DNA of 64,000 nucleotides from UBA4802 sp964509195 (GCA_964509195.1 CAZDWJ010000012.1:29566-93565); one strand, 5' to 3'; positions 18,658 through 28,480 are shown, counted from the first letter of the stretch. Notes: a model not told the origin generated them from the letters alone. Numbers and translations are program-made.

Positions 18658-19545
18658 ATGATTAGTAAAGACAGTATTGATATAAAAGACCTGCCAGTTT
18701 TTCCTCAGGTTGCAATTAAGATTTTGCAGATTCAGGAAGATAATATTGATATTAGCTTCAAAGAACTGGAGAGCATCATATTGCTTGACCCGGCATTGAC
18801 AGCAAAAATACTCAAAGTAGCCAATTCAGCACTGTACGCTCGCCAGCGTGAGATAACAAATTTACAGATGGCTTTGACACTTTTAGGTTTCAAAATGGTT
18901 AAAAGCCTTGTTTTACTTGTTTCGGCATCAAATGTTTACAGTAAAAATGTAAAAACACAGCAGCAGACTACCGCTGCAACTGTTACTAAAGCATCTACAG
19001 CAATGATATGGCGACATTCGGTTGTCACAGCATTTATTTCAAAATATATAGCTGCCCGAATAAAAAATGAACAAAAGAAAGAGGATGTATTCGTTGCTGG
19101 TTTGCTACATGATATCGGAAGACTTATCATGATGATAAGCTTCAGGGATAAATATGAACAATACATTGCACATTTAAACCAGATGCAATATAAAGACATA
19201 CGCGAAATAGAAGAAAAAATATTTGGCATCAACCATCAGGATATTGGGAAGATAGTACTGGAAAAATGGAATTTTCCCAATGAATTAATAGATACTGTTG
19301 CTTTGCATCATGTTGCTCAGGTTGATTCAAAATATAAGACAACCGTGCAGATAGTGGGTCTTGCGAATATATTTGCAAAAATAATTGAGAATGAGATGCT
19401 ATCAGAAAATGATAAGGAATTGCTTGCCGCCTACAGCAAGGCATTAAATGTTACACAGGATGATTATAACTATTTGACGGGTGAGATTGTTAATACACTT
19501 AAAAACGATGAATTATATAAAATGAGCACGTCATTGATTGGGTAA
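18658..19545 (+). CDS. HDOD-domain signalling protein
   Basis: The 295-residue protein is a single HDOD domain, the degenerate HD-phosphohydrolase fold used in regulatory proteins. It begins IKDLPVFPQVAIKILQIQED, then LDPALTAKILKVANSALYA, QMALTLLGFKMVKSLVL and VFVAGLLHDIGRLIM, followed by FGINHQDIGKIVLEKW. Although an HD pair is seen (LLHDIG), HDOD proteins usually lack phosphodiesterase activity. There is no EAL, GGDEF or receiver domain. It ends 11 bases from the convergent pelG stop, so it is not part of that operon. A signalling role is family knowledge; the target is unknown. Confidence 0.9.
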   Translation: MISKDSIDIKDLPVFPQVAIKILQIQEDNIDISFKELESIILLDPALTAKILKVANSALYARQREITNLQMALTLLGFKMVKSLVLLVSASNVYSKNVKTQQQTTAATVTKASTAMIWRHSVVTAFISKYIAARIKNEQKKEDVFVAGLLHDIGRLIMMISFRDKYEQYIAHLNQMQYKDIREIEEKIFGINHQDIGKIVLEKWNFPNELIDTVALHHVAQVDSKYKTTVQIVGLANIFAKIIENEMLSENDKELLAAYSKALNVTQDDYNYLTGEIVNTLKNDELYKMSTSLIG

Positions 19546-19556
19546 GAAAATTCTTT

Positions 19557-20933
19557 TTACGTCCTGCTAAAAATAATAAAATCAATAATTGGTGCCTTTT
19601 TATACAGGTGATACACACAATATAACGTTGTTATTACTGAAGCTATCATATAACTGGTACCGGGTAGCCAGTGAGTATAATACATGCCAATAAGAGTTGC
19701 AATGATACTGCATAACAGATAAATACATGCAGCCATTGCAGCTTCAAATTGTAATTCCATGTAAAGTAAATAAATCACAAGATTAAGTGTCAGCATATGG
19801 AAAAAAACTGCAAAAAGTAAAATCCGCATAATGCTGATATTAATTGTTGTGGAGTAGCCTAAAAAATCCAGTATTTCTGGTAATTTAATTAAGATTCCAG
19901 CAGTCCATATTGACTGAAAAAAAACGATGCCTTTGATGCCATTTTGGAGAGAAACAAGCATTTTTTGTTTTTTAGACTGTATATACCTGTAAGGGTCTTG
20001 CAGTATGTTTGAAATAAAATCAAAAAATTTCTTATGGAAGTCTGTCTCAGCAATGATTAAAAAATACACCAGTCCGGGTATCATAGTAAGATATGCCAGA
20101 AACACAGGTATATCATATGGAATGTAGTAGTAATACAGTGTATCAGGAATATGCTCTCCCTGTAAAAACCAGTACAGCATCTTATCAGACCATATGGCCA
20201 TATTAAAGAGCAATCCCATAAGGAAAATCCGTTTATGTTCTTTAAATGATGCAATAAATTCTTTGTTTATTGTAAAATTTTTTATGGGGTATGAAATCTG
20301 GGAGATAGTTATCAAGAGTAAAACTATGATAGCCTGACCAACTGTGTATCCGCACAATGCACCTGCAACCCCATACAACTTTCCTAAATAAAGTACGCCA
20401 TAAATACTTGCGATAGTTCCTGCTAAATAGCTGAAAAAAATTTTGTAATATGCTTTAAGTAAGGCAATATATACCAGCATGATCCAGAGTATATTAATCA
20501 CAACAAAAAGTGCTAGCAACGATAGTATATAGAGAGTAGAAAAAGATATGAATGAAAAGTTGTTAAACAAAACAAATGCAAGGGCAGGCAGTATCGATAG
20601 TACACTTATAAGAATTATTGCCGTAAATAGTGCGGATGGTATGGTCTCATAGTTTTCGATATACAGCTGATCAGCAATATAACGCGAAAATACATAATGA
20701 AATCCACCGGATAAAAACAGTGAGAATGCGTACACATACACTATTGAAACCGTGAACAACGCAGGGTTGTCTGCAATGGCACCAAATGCGTATGTCTGAA
20801 TAATATATATTGTGAGTACTGATAATATCCATGGACCAGCAACAATAATAATCCCCAGAAAGAAAGCCTGCACAATTGAAGACAGAGTTCCCTTGTGTAA
20901 TATTTTATATAATTCAAATCCTATCCCTGCCAT
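19557..20933 (-). CDS. pelG: Pel exopolysaccharide export protein PelG
   Basis: The 458-residue integral membrane protein has about 12 hydrophobic segments and belongs to the PST/MOP-type flippases. It begins MAGIGFELYKILHKGTLSS, the signature PelG start, and continues with AFFLGIIIVAGPWILSVLTI. PelG forms the inner-membrane synthase and export complex with PelD, PelE and PelF. It is the last gene of a pelD-E-F-G run, six bases after pelF. Length agrees with the family (about 456 residues). Confidence 0.92.
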   Translation of the reverse strand: MAGIGFELYKILHKGTLSSIVQAFFLGIIIVAGPWILSVLTIYIIQTYAFGAIADNPALFTVSIVYVYAFSLFLSGGFHYVFSRYIADQLYIENYETIPSALFTAIILISVLSILPALAFVLFNNFSFISFSTLYILSLLALFVVINILWIMLVYIALLKAYYKIFFSYLAGTIASIYGVLYLGKLYGVAGALCGYTVGQAIIVLLLITISQISYPIKNFTINKEFIASFKEHKRIFLMGLLFNMAIWSDKMLYWFLQGEHIPDTLYYYYIPYDIPVFLAYLTMIPGLVYFLIIAETDFHKKFFDFISNILQDPYRYIQSKKQKMLVSLQNGIKGIVFFQSIWTAGILIKLPEILDFLGYSTTINISIMRILLFAVFFHMLTLNLVIYLLYMELQFEAAMAACIYLLCSIIATLIGMYYTHWLPGTSYMIASVITTLYCVYHLYKKAPIIDFIIFSRT

Positions 20934-20939
20934 ACATCC

Positions 20940-22367
20940 TCATTGTGTGTACATGCCAATATGTTTTGCATAGAGATTGTCATATGTTGCAATTAGGTCT
21001 TTTTTATTGTAAAACTGGATAACCTTGTTTCTGTTTACAGCTATAAGTTTATTTCGATAATCAGGATTATAGTATAAATAGATAACACCCTGTGCCAATT
21101 TTTCTGAATCCTTGGGGTCAGCCAGCAGTATGTCATTATAATCAAGCATTTCAGGGACATTGCCCACACGGGTTGAAACAACAGGTATTCCCGCAGCATA
21201 CGCTTCAAGTATTACCAGGGGCTGAGCTTCACGGATACTGGAAAGAACAACGACATCCAGGAATTTATAATATTCACGTACATCAGCTTTGCCGGTAAAT
21301 ATAACTTTATCCTTTATCTGAAAATTTTCAACAAGCTTTACACAATCTTCGTAATAATTTTCGTCCTCGTCAGTGGGCCCAATAATATAAAATTTAACAT
21401 TGGGAATTGATTCTGCAACAATTTTAGCCATTATAATAAAATTTTTAACATCTTTTATAGGAACAACCCGTGCTATTATCCCAACGCTAAATTCATTATG
21501 TGTTTCTGTTTTTAAATCTAAATATCGTTCAATCTCAATTCCATTGGGAATTACAAGTGTTTTTTCGCGTTTGGCACCCTGGGATATCTGTATATTACGG
21601 TTTACTTCAAAGAGGGAAATAATACAATCAGAATATTCATATGTTATTGTACTCAGATCGTTAAAAATATTTATCCACATATCACGCTGATATCCTTTAA
21701 CCCATGTTGCGCGCTTAATGTCTATTTCACGTTCTTTGTTGTATAAACCATGTTCGGTTACGATAACAGGTTTATTGTATTTAATCTTTGCGCAGGCAGC
21801 ACACAGGCCTGCATATCCTGTTGAAATAGTATGATACAGATCAGCAACTGGGAGTTCCCATGTCATTATCTTCATCATATATTCATGCGATGCGCGCCAT
21901 GCCCAGTAGTAATCAGAAAATTGATAAAGAGGATTGCGTATTGCGTTGTATTGAGTAATAATTTTAAAACTTATAAGATGTCGTTGAAGGGACGATGAAT
22001 CATACTTATTTTGGTTCATAAATTGAAATATTTCCCTGAATTTGGAAAAATCTTTCCTTTGCATCACATCTTTGTGGAAGGCTTCAATGGATGTAAAAAA
22101 AGATTTATCAATTTTTTTTGATGGCTTTTCTAAAGGTTTTGTTAAAAGTTTGTTTACCAGCGCAATGACATTGGGTGGAAATGTATATTTTGGCTCGTCT
22201 TCTTCTGCTGATATTGCAAAAATAATAAAATTATAGTTGGTAAGCCCGGAAATGATATCCTGTATCCAGGCTGAAACTCCACCAGTTATGTATGGATACG
22301 ACCCTTCAGCAATTATACATATTGTCTTCTTTGACGGATCGGGTTGATTAATAGCTACAAAATCCAT
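20940..22367 (-). CDS. pelF: Pel polysaccharide glycosyltransferase PelF
   Basis: This 475-residue cytoplasmic GT-B glycosyltransferase (GT4 family) polymerises the Pel polysaccharide using UDP-sugars. The N-terminal domain has the PelF motif AEGSYPYITGGVSAWIQDII, and VTEHGLYNKEREID is central. The C-terminal domain has GIIARVVPIKDVKNFI, a nucleotide-binding segment, and the EX7E motif in REAQPLVILEAYAAGIPVV. Its start overlaps the end of pelE by 13 bases, which indicates translational coupling. Length is close to P. aeruginosa PelF (507). Confidence 0.93.
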   Translation of the reverse strand: MDFVAINQPDPSKKTICIIAEGSYPYITGGVSAWIQDIISGLTNYNFIIFAISAEEDEPKYTFPPNVIALVNKLLTKPLEKPSKKIDKSFFTSIEAFHKDVMQRKDFSKFREIFQFMNQNKYDSSSLQRHLISFKIITQYNAIRNPLYQFSDYYWAWRASHEYMMKIMTWELPVADLYHTISTGYAGLCAACAKIKYNKPVIVTEHGLYNKEREIDIKRATWVKGYQRDMWINIFNDLSTITYEYSDCIISLFEVNRNIQISQGAKREKTLVIPNGIEIERYLDLKTETHNEFSVGIIARVVPIKDVKNFIIMAKIVAESIPNVKFYIIGPTDEDENYYEDCVKLVENFQIKDKVIFTGKADVREYYKFLDVVVLSSIREAQPLVILEAYAAGIPVVSTRVGNVPEMLDYNDILLADPKDSEKLAQGVIYLYYNPDYRNKLIAVNRNKVIQFYNKKDLIATYDNLYAKHIGMYTQ

Positions 22368-23194
22368 TGATAGATTAATACCTCGGCATATTCTATATCG
22401 CTAACATCGTATTGGGCAATTATTGAGGCAATTGTTTTAATCCTATCATAGTTTTTTAAATTATAATGGCATTGTGCCATTTTAAGCAGGCAATACACTG
22501 GTTTGTAGTGTAGAGTATAACAATAGGCATAGAGCGATAACGCATGTGCATAATCTTCATTCAGCAAGTAACTTTCAGCCAGCGCTAATTTTATTCTTCT
22601 ATTCTTTGGACGAAGTGAATATGATTTTAAAAGATTATCAACAGCCTGTTTAATATAAAATTTCTGGATTAATTTCTGACTTTCTAAAAGAGAAGCAAAT
22701 TGTGTATATAAGCAACCAAGCAAATAATAATAAATGAAAATATTATTTTTAGCTTCCCCCAGTTTCTTCTTAATTCTTTCAATCTTAGTCAAAAACGAAT
22801 TTTCAATTGTGTTTAACCCTTCGGCAGCATACAGGGCAATTTCTGGATTGGGGTCTTTAATCATGGACCTGAGTATTTTTACCGAGTGCGGATTAGGACG
22901 CATGGCTAATTTCTGCTGTGAAAATAGCCGGGTGATTTCATCAAGGTCTTGAGCTTCATCTATTAATGGACGAAGGGAGGTAGCTGCCATAAGGTAATGT
23001 TCTATTCCTAGAAGACCTTCTGAGAAAGCCTTGCGCAGTTTATGCTGAGTTTTGACAATATAGGGATTTTCTGTTATCTCATGCCGGAAAAAATCAAAGG
23101 GGTTTTCAAAAGTAAATAATTTACCTGTATCTTTCCCAATTGTTACAGGGTTATAATCAAAAATAAAATCTTCATGAGGTAGTAGTGTAGGCAT
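22355..23194 (-). CDS. pelE: PelE-like TPR/HEAT protein
   Basis: The 279-residue helical protein lies between pelD and pelF, where PelE sits in known pel operons. A HEAT-like segment (IKDPNPEIALYAAEGLNTIE) is followed by TPR-like repeats at ~165-270 (KPVYCLLKMAQCHYNLKNYD). PelE of P. aeruginosa has N-terminal membrane helices and TPRs that contact PelD; no membrane helix is visible here, so this version looks cytoplasmic. Assignment rests on position, the helix-repeat pattern and the DP-E-AYGL-like motif. The gap to pelD is eight bases. Confidence 0.7.
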   Translation of the reverse strand: MPTLLPHEDFIFDYNPVTIGKDTGKLFTFENPFDFFRHEITENPYIVKTQHKLRKAFSEGLLGIEHYLMAATSLRPLIDEAQDLDEITRLFSQQKLAMRPNPHSVKILRSMIKDPNPEIALYAAEGLNTIENSFLTKIERIKKKLGEAKNNIFIYYYLLGCLYTQFASLLESQKLIQKFYIKQAVDNLLKSYSLRPKNRRIKLALAESYLLNEDYAHALSLYAYCYTLHYKPVYCLLKMAQCHYNLKNYDRIKTIASIIAQYDVSDIEYAEVLIYQWIL

Positions 23195-23202
23195 GCTGTC
23201 AC

Positions 23203-24687
23203 CTATATTTTCTGCATTAGGAGAAGGTTTTCAGCCAGTAGTATAAGGTCTTCCTCAGAGCGGTGATTGGGCCGCAGGCTGCTGTAGCCAATAACTATTT
23301 CAGGATTAACTATCTTGCCTTTTACATAGTATGTTTTCTTGCTGTTTTGCTCAATAAGAGAAAGGCTAAACATCGCTGTGCCATCAAAATCCATGTTGGG
23401 CAAAATTGCTACAAACTGGAATGTTTCCTTATATTGAAATATGAAAACTTTTCCTTTTGCCAGTTGATGCACTAACTGGGCTATCTCTTTTAATACAAGG
23501 AGGGCATCACGCATTGAGAATTTTTCAACTATTTCAGCGCTATTGATACATTCAACTATTAGCAAAGACATGTTCAATTTGTTGTGCTGGGCATTAGCAA
23601 ATTCTTCCTTCATAACTTCATAAAATTCACTGATTGAGTTAAAGCCCGTTACAGGGTCAACTTCCTTGTGAACAAGTGAACTGTAGCGGATAGCATTTCT
23701 GATAATTGGAGCAGCAAGGTCGGCAATCATGAGCAGTAACTGCTCTGTGTACAGATTATATTTTATAAATGGTATCTTTTCAATATTAAGAGCACCCCAT
23801 ACCTGATTGTCTATAGTGATGGGAACAGTAATAATAGAATTTCCGTTATCAAGGGCTTTCAGGTTCTGATATTTTTGAAGCATTTTAATTGAAAACATAG
23901 TGTTATTTCGCACTGACCATCCTATTAAGTTTTCTGTGTCCAGGTTTGTAGGTGAGCTGTCAATTTTTTCCTGTGTCCAGCCATTGTATGCAAGGAGATG
24001 AATTGAGTTATTGTCACGGTCATATTGCCATAGTGAACATTCTTCAGCACCGGTAAATTGTACAACAGCATTGAGGATATTAGGATAGATGTTTTCTAAG
24101 TTCAATGTATTTAAAGCAATGATGGTAGAATATAAGGAAATGAGTGAATTTTGCTGCCCTAAAATGCGATCCTGATATTCCTGATTTACCATAGATACAG
24201 CTTCAAGTTCTCGTTTAAGCTTGGCAGATTGTTCATTAAGTTCTTTAATTATATTTTTTTGGTTTTGAATAATACGGCCTAAATTATCGCGAATTTCACC
24301 TAGAACAATAATAGCAATAAGCGATAAAAACAGTAATGATGAAAAATGGTGGGAAATGACTGGCGTAGTGATAGACGTATACAGTATGTCAGTTGCAAAA
24401 TAGAGATCACTAATTATTATATATGATAGTATAATTATAATAGTTATGCAAAATGTAAAAAAACCTGATTTTTTGCCATAAAACGATGCAAAGAAAAGAA
24501 TAATAAAAAAGTAAGGATTGTAGTACACAGAAAGAAATCCAATGTCATTTGGATATTTAAAGATATTTATAATAAGTACTACGGTAACTACAAATAGTAT
24601 TTCTAGAGGGAAAATTTTTTTTAATGCCTTTGCTATAGTACCCATATAAAAAATATTTGTTTCCTCTTTTTTAACAAACAAATGCAT
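23203..24687 (-). CDS. pelD: PelD-like c-di-GMP receptor (4 TM + GAF + degenerate GGDEF)
   Basis: The 494-residue protein has the PelD layout: about four membrane helices (residues ~25-130), a coiled-coil linker (~140-175), a GAF domain (~185-335) and a GGDEF-like domain (~345-494) opened by VDPVTGFNSISEFYEVMKEE. The active-site loop is YKETF in place of GGDEF, so it should not make c-di-GMP. The usual inhibitory-site RXXD, expected six residues before this loop, reads AKGK, and I find no RXXD elsewhere in the domain. Signal sensing may therefore differ from classical PelD. A second ATG lies at 24645 (MGTIAKAL); neither start has a good ribosome site. Confidence 0.82.
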   Translation of the reverse strand: MHLFVKKEETNIFYMGTIAKALKKIFPLEILFVVTVVLIINIFKYPNDIGFLSVYYNPYFFIILFFASFYGKKSGFFTFCITIIIILSYIIISDLYFATDILYTSITTPVISHHFSSLLFLSLIAIIVLGEIRDNLGRIIQNQKNIIKELNEQSAKLKRELEAVSMVNQEYQDRILGQQNSLISLYSTIIALNTLNLENIYPNILNAVVQFTGAEECSLWQYDRDNNSIHLLAYNGWTQEKIDSSPTNLDTENLIGWSVRNNTMFSIKMLQKYQNLKALDNGNSIITVPITIDNQVWGALNIEKIPFIKYNLYTEQLLLMIADLAAPIIRNAIRYSSLVHKEVDPVTGFNSISEFYEVMKEEFANAQHNKLNMSLLIVECINSAEIVEKFSMRDALLVLKEIAQLVHQLAKGKVFIFQYKETFQFVAILPNMDFDGTAMFSLSLIEQNSKKTYYVKGKIVNPEIVIGYSSLRPNHRSEEDLILLAENLLLMQKI

Positions 24688-24712
24688 TCATTATATTAAT
24701 ATGAGATGTCGT

Positions 24713-24741
24713 ATGTAATAACATAAATTTTAAAATGTCAA
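24713..24741 (-). promoter_or_regulatory. pel operon promoter
   Basis: On the minus strand TTGACA (24741-24736), 17 bases and TTACAT (24718-24713) sit 26 bases before the first pelD start codon. The -35 is consensus and the -10 is moderate. Confidence 0.5.
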
Positions 24742-24774
24742 GGAAATTAAAAAAAGTAAAAATTGTAAAATAAT

Positions 24775-24809
24775 AAAAAAAGGCTGCTCCTAAAGAACAG
24801 CCTTTTTTA
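24775..24809 (-). terminator. Terminator of the thiolase operon
   Basis: AAGGCTG / CAGCCTT with an 11-base apical region (24780-24804) is flanked by A6 and T6 runs, so the hairpin can work on both strands. It ends the fadN-fadA-like operon read from the right and isolates it from the pel promoter. Confidence 0.85.
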
Positions 24810-24827
24810 TTTACATGGTATTGTAGT

Positions 24828-26039
24828 TTACCACTTTTCTACCAGTTCGAACAATGCAGCTGCGCCCATACCGCCACCTATACACATTGATTCAATACCG
24901 TATTTCACACCTTTCTTAACCATCATGTTAACAAGCTGTGATGCTAATTTAGAACCAGTACATCCTAATGGATGGCCAAGTGCTATAGCTCCACCATTGA
25001 CGTTTATTCGGCGGGTTTTGCTGTCAACTGTCCACTCTTTTTGATCAGCAATGCCTAATTGTTGTGCACAGTAGATTGCCTGTGAAGCAAATGCTTCGTT
25101 GATTTCGAACAATCCAATGTCTTTGATGTCTTTTCCAGTCATCTTGAGAAGTTTTGGTATTGCAACTGCTGGCCCTATTCCCATTTCATCAGGTTCGCAA
25201 CCAGCAACGGTGTAAGCAACAAGTTTAACAAGAGGTTTTACGCCATATTTTCGGCATGCTTCTTCGCTCATTAAAAGAACTGCTGCTGCACCATCAGTTG
25301 TCTGTGAAGAGTTACCTGCAGTTACTGAACCAAATGCTGCAAAAGCAGGCTTTAATTTTGCAAGGCCTTCCAATGTTGTATCAGCTCTTACTCCGTCATC
25401 GAAGTCCTGGATAAATTCTTCTTTCTTGAGAGTTCCATCTGGCTGTGGCACATAGCGAACAGCTTTTGTTGGAACTATCTCATCAAACATCTTATTCTTC
25501 TGAGCTTCAGCAGCTTTCATCTGTGAATGGTATGCAAATTCGTCCTGCTGCTGACGGGTAATTTTATACCTGTTTGCTACATTTTCAGCGGTTATACCCA
25601 TTGAGATGTACACATCAGGTTTCTGTTTTGCCCAGTATGGGTGAGGACGTGGCATATTGCCACCCATTGGAACTATTGACATTGATTCAAGTCCTGCACC
25701 AATAGTTACATCAGCCCAACCAGCCTGGATTCTCAAAGCAGAAATAGCTATGGATTCAAGACCGGATGAACAGAATCTATTTACTGTCGCACCGCAGGTG
25801 TCTATTGGGAATCCTGCCATGAGTGCAGCAATTCGACCAACGTTTAGACCCTGTTCAGCTTCGGGGAATGCACAACCAACCATAATATCTTCTACTACCT
25901 TCTTGTCAACCTTTGCTCTTTCCATTAAGCCCTGAAGAGCAGTAACAAGTAGGTCTTCAGGTCTAGTCTGAGCAAAAGCACCTTTGCCTCTACGGCACCC
26001 AGGTGTTCTGACAGCCTGTACAATATATGCATCTCTCAT
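24828..26039 (-). CDS. fadA: Acetyl-CoA acyltransferase (thiolase)
   Basis: The 403-residue thiolase carries out the last step of beta-oxidation, cleaving 3-ketoacyl-CoA with CoA (or the reverse condensation). The nucleophilic Cys is in VNRFCSSGLESI (~residue 90). NEAFAS, GHPLGCTGSK and CIGGGMGAAALFE hold the other active-site residues. AGGAGG precedes the ATG. It follows the fused dehydrogenase/hydratase gene by 35 bases, the same partner arrangement as B. subtilis fadN-fadA. The length and FadA-like C-terminus favour a degradative thiolase. No acyl-CoA dehydrogenase or fatty-acyl-CoA ligase is in the window. Confidence 0.93.
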   Translation of the reverse strand: MRDAYIVQAVRTPGCRRGKGAFAQTRPEDLLVTALQGLMERAKVDKKVVEDIMVGCAFPEAEQGLNVGRIAALMAGFPIDTCGATVNRFCSSGLESIAISALRIQAGWADVTIGAGLESMSIVPMGGNMPRPHPYWAKQKPDVYISMGITAENVANRYKITRQQQDEFAYHSQMKAAEAQKNKMFDEIVPTKAVRYVPQPDGTLKKEEFIQDFDDGVRADTTLEGLAKLKPAFAAFGSVTAGNSSQTTDGAAAVLLMSEEACRKYGVKPLVKLVAYTVAGCEPDEMGIGPAVAIPKLLKMTGKDIKDIGLFEINEAFASQAIYCAQQLGIADQKEWTVDSKTRRINVNGGAIALGHPLGCTGSKLASQLVNMMVKKGVKYGIESMCIGGGMGAAALFELVEKW

Positions 26040-26074
26040 AAAAATTTTCCTCCTGTTTGCGAAAGTTTGTATGA

Positions 26075-28480
26075 CTATATAAATAATGGTTTACCAGTTT
26101 GTAAGATATGCTCTGCCATCTTCTGGGTATTTTCAGTCTGCCACAGTTCAACAAAGGCTTCACGCTCTTGCTTCATCCACTGTTCTTCAGTAATTTCGGT
26201 ACCGCTTGGTACATCGCCACCAGACATTACAAATGCGATCTTCTTGGCAATGAATTCCATATGAGGTGTGATGTACATACCTATTCTCATGTTGAGCATT
26301 TCTGCTTCCACCATACCCATTGCTTCACGGCCGATTACTACAAGCTTTTCTTTCTTGGGTGGAGCATACCCTTCATCTATCATCTTTAGCACTTCTTTCT
26401 TGGCTTCACCAATTAATAAGTCTCTGTTAAATACTACGCGGTCAGAAGCGGTTAAGAAGCCTTTTTTGCGTGCTTCAAATGCTGACGTTGTTACCTGAGC
26501 TTGTGCTACTGCCATGAAGCAAGGCAGGAATAGTCCTGCAAGGTCAGTTACTTTTGCAGCTTTTGGTAATGCATTGATGTATTTTTTCCACAGGTTAAGC
26601 ATGCCCAAACCACCAGGCAATAGTCCAGCACCTATTTCAACAAGACCCATGTACAGTTCAGCATGTGCTACTATGCGGTCAGCATTCAAGCATACTTCGC
26701 ATCCACCACCCAGAGTCATGCCATATGGAGCTGCCACAACAGGTATTGGAGCATATTTGGCTTTCATTAAGCCTGCGTGTACATTTGCAATAAACTTGTC
26801 AATTTCTGACCATTTCTTTTCTTTTGCAAGGCTTCCCATATATGCTAAGTCGCCACCAGCTGAGAATGCACCTGGCATGCCACCAGCCTGGTTACCTATA
26901 ACAATACCGGCACCATTTTTAAGTACAAAGTCAGTTGCGTCAGCAATAAAATCAACTATCTGGCCGTTTATGGCGTTCATCTTTGTGTGGAATTCAATAC
27001 AGAATACATCATCACCCAGGTCAATGAGAGATACTGATTCATTCTTCTTGATTTCTTTTCCAGCACCTTTGAGGTTGAACAGTGAGATAGCTGCAGCGCT
27101 CTTCTTAACTTCTTTGTAACCGCCATTTACCAGGTCATAATAATATTCTTTGCCATTTTCAAATTTGTAGAATGAGGTTGCGCCAGATGCTAACATCTTC
27201 TTTACGTTTTCAGGAACCTTCATTCCTTCTTTTTCCATTCTTTCAACCGACTCTTTTACGCCAATAGCATCCCATGCCTGGAATGGGCCTAATTCTAAGT
27301 TATAGCCCCATGTCATAGCATTGTCTATTTCAACAATAGAATCTGCTATTTCAGGGACGCGATTTGCTGCATAAATTGCACCTAATGCTGTAAGCTTCCA
27401 TGCAAATTTAGCTGCTTTATCGTTACCCCATACTATGGCTTTGATTTTCTGAGCAGCTGTTGGGAGTTTCTTTGCAGCGGCTACTGATTCAAATTCCGGT
27501 TTTGCAGCTTCACGGTATTCCATCTTTAAAGGATCAAGTACCAATGAAAGCTTTTTGCCTTCTGGAGTCTTATCCTTCTTATAGAATCCCTGTTTGGTTT
27601 TGTCGCCAAACCATTTGTTTTCAATCATCTTGTTGAACCATGCAGGAACCTTGTATACGTCACGTCGCTCGTCGTTTTTGAGCAGCTCGTATGAGTTTTC
27701 TGCAAGGTGGTGGATAGTGTCAAGACCAACCATGTCAGACAGTTTAAATACAGCAGTTTTTGGACGGCCCATTGCCGGTCCCATAATAGCGTCAACTTCA
27801 TCAATTGCAATACCTTCTGATTCTAAAAGCTGCATAACTGTCATAATTTCGTGTACGCCTATACGGTTTCCAATGAAGTTTGGTGTATCCTTTGCCCAAA
27901 CAATACCTTTACCTAAGCGTTTTTCACCAAATTCTGCAATGAACTCAAGAACTTCCTTTTTAGTCTTTTCGCCAGGGATGAGCTCTAAGAGATGCATGTA
28001 GCGAACAGGGTTAAAGAAGTGAGTACCCATGAAATGCTCTTTGAATGCATCGCTGCAGTTCTTTGACATTTCTTTCAATGGTAATCCTGAAGTGTTTGAT
28101 GTTACTACAGCAGTTGGTTTGCGAATCTTGTCAATTTTCTGGAACAATTCCTGTTTAATCTTAAGATTTTCAACAACAACTTCTACGATCAAATCGCAGT
28201 CTTTTAACTTGTCAAAATCATCATCAAGATTGCATAGACTGATTCGCGATGCATTGCCCTTATCCATAATAAGAGCTGGTTTAGCCTTCATCATGTTGTC
28301 AAAACCAGCCTGAACAATGCGGTACCGTGCTTTTGGATCCTTCTTCTCTTCATCTGTTAAATTAAATGGAACGATGTCGAAGAGGAGAGTTTCCACACCT
28401 GCGTCAGCCAATAGCGCTGCGATACCACCACCCATGATACCGGAGCCTATGACGGCTGCCTTTTCGATTCTTCTAACCAT
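26075..28480 (-). CDS. fadN: 3-hydroxyacyl-CoA dehydrogenase / enoyl-CoA hydratase fusion (FadN-type)
   Basis: The 801-residue protein joins two beta-oxidation enzymes in the FadN order, dehydrogenase first. Residues 1-~330 have the NAD-binding loop AAVIGSGIMGGGIAALLADA, the catalytic His in GTHFFNPVRYMHLLELIPG and the C-terminal domain GNRIGVHEI. Residues ~490-700 form a crotonase-fold hydratase with FSAGGDLAYMG, GMTLGGGCEVCLNADRIV and GLVEIGAGLLPGG, the last with a catalytic Glu. AGGAGG lies five bases before the ATG. It forms one operon with the thiolase. Bases 28481-28799 upstream hold no gene; TTGACA occurs on the minus strand at 28581-28576 with a poor -10. Confidence 0.93.
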   Translation of the reverse strand: MVRRIEKAAVIGSGIMGGGIAALLADAGVETLLFDIVPFNLTDEEKKDPKARYRIVQAGFDNMMKAKPALIMDKGNASRISLCNLDDDFDKLKDCDLIVEVVVENLKIKQELFQKIDKIRKPTAVVTSNTSGLPLKEMSKNCSDAFKEHFMGTHFFNPVRYMHLLELIPGEKTKKEVLEFIAEFGEKRLGKGIVWAKDTPNFIGNRIGVHEIMTVMQLLESEGIAIDEVDAIMGPAMGRPKTAVFKLSDMVGLDTIHHLAENSYELLKNDERRDVYKVPAWFNKMIENKWFGDKTKQGFYKKDKTPEGKKLSLVLDPLKMEYREAAKPEFESVAAAKKLPTAAQKIKAIVWGNDKAAKFAWKLTALGAIYAANRVPEIADSIVEIDNAMTWGYNLELGPFQAWDAIGVKESVERMEKEGMKVPENVKKMLASGATSFYKFENGKEYYYDLVNGGYKEVKKSAAAISLFNLKGAGKEIKKNESVSLIDLGDDVFCIEFHTKMNAINGQIVDFIADATDFVLKNGAGIVIGNQAGGMPGAFSAGGDLAYMGSLAKEKKWSEIDKFIANVHAGLMKAKYAPIPVVAAPYGMTLGGGCEVCLNADRIVAHAELYMGLVEIGAGLLPGGLGMLNLWKKYINALPKAAKVTDLAGLFLPCFMAVAQAQVTTSAFEARKKGFLTASDRVVFNRDLLIGEAKKEVLKMIDEGYAPPKKEKLVVIGREAMGMVEAEMLNMRIGMYITPHMEFIAKKIAFVMSGGDVPSGTEITEEQWMKQEREAFVELWQTENTQKMAEHILQTGKPLFI

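Noticed and set aside
19557..24687. Synthase-dependent system with a cellulose-type synthase
   Set aside because: PelF-type GT-B motifs, PelG start and PelD layout identify it as pel; no BcsA-like or alginate genes are present.
26514..27119. A 201-residue plus-strand frame
   Set aside because: It is antisense to the FadN-type gene; proline-rich antisense composition, no domain.
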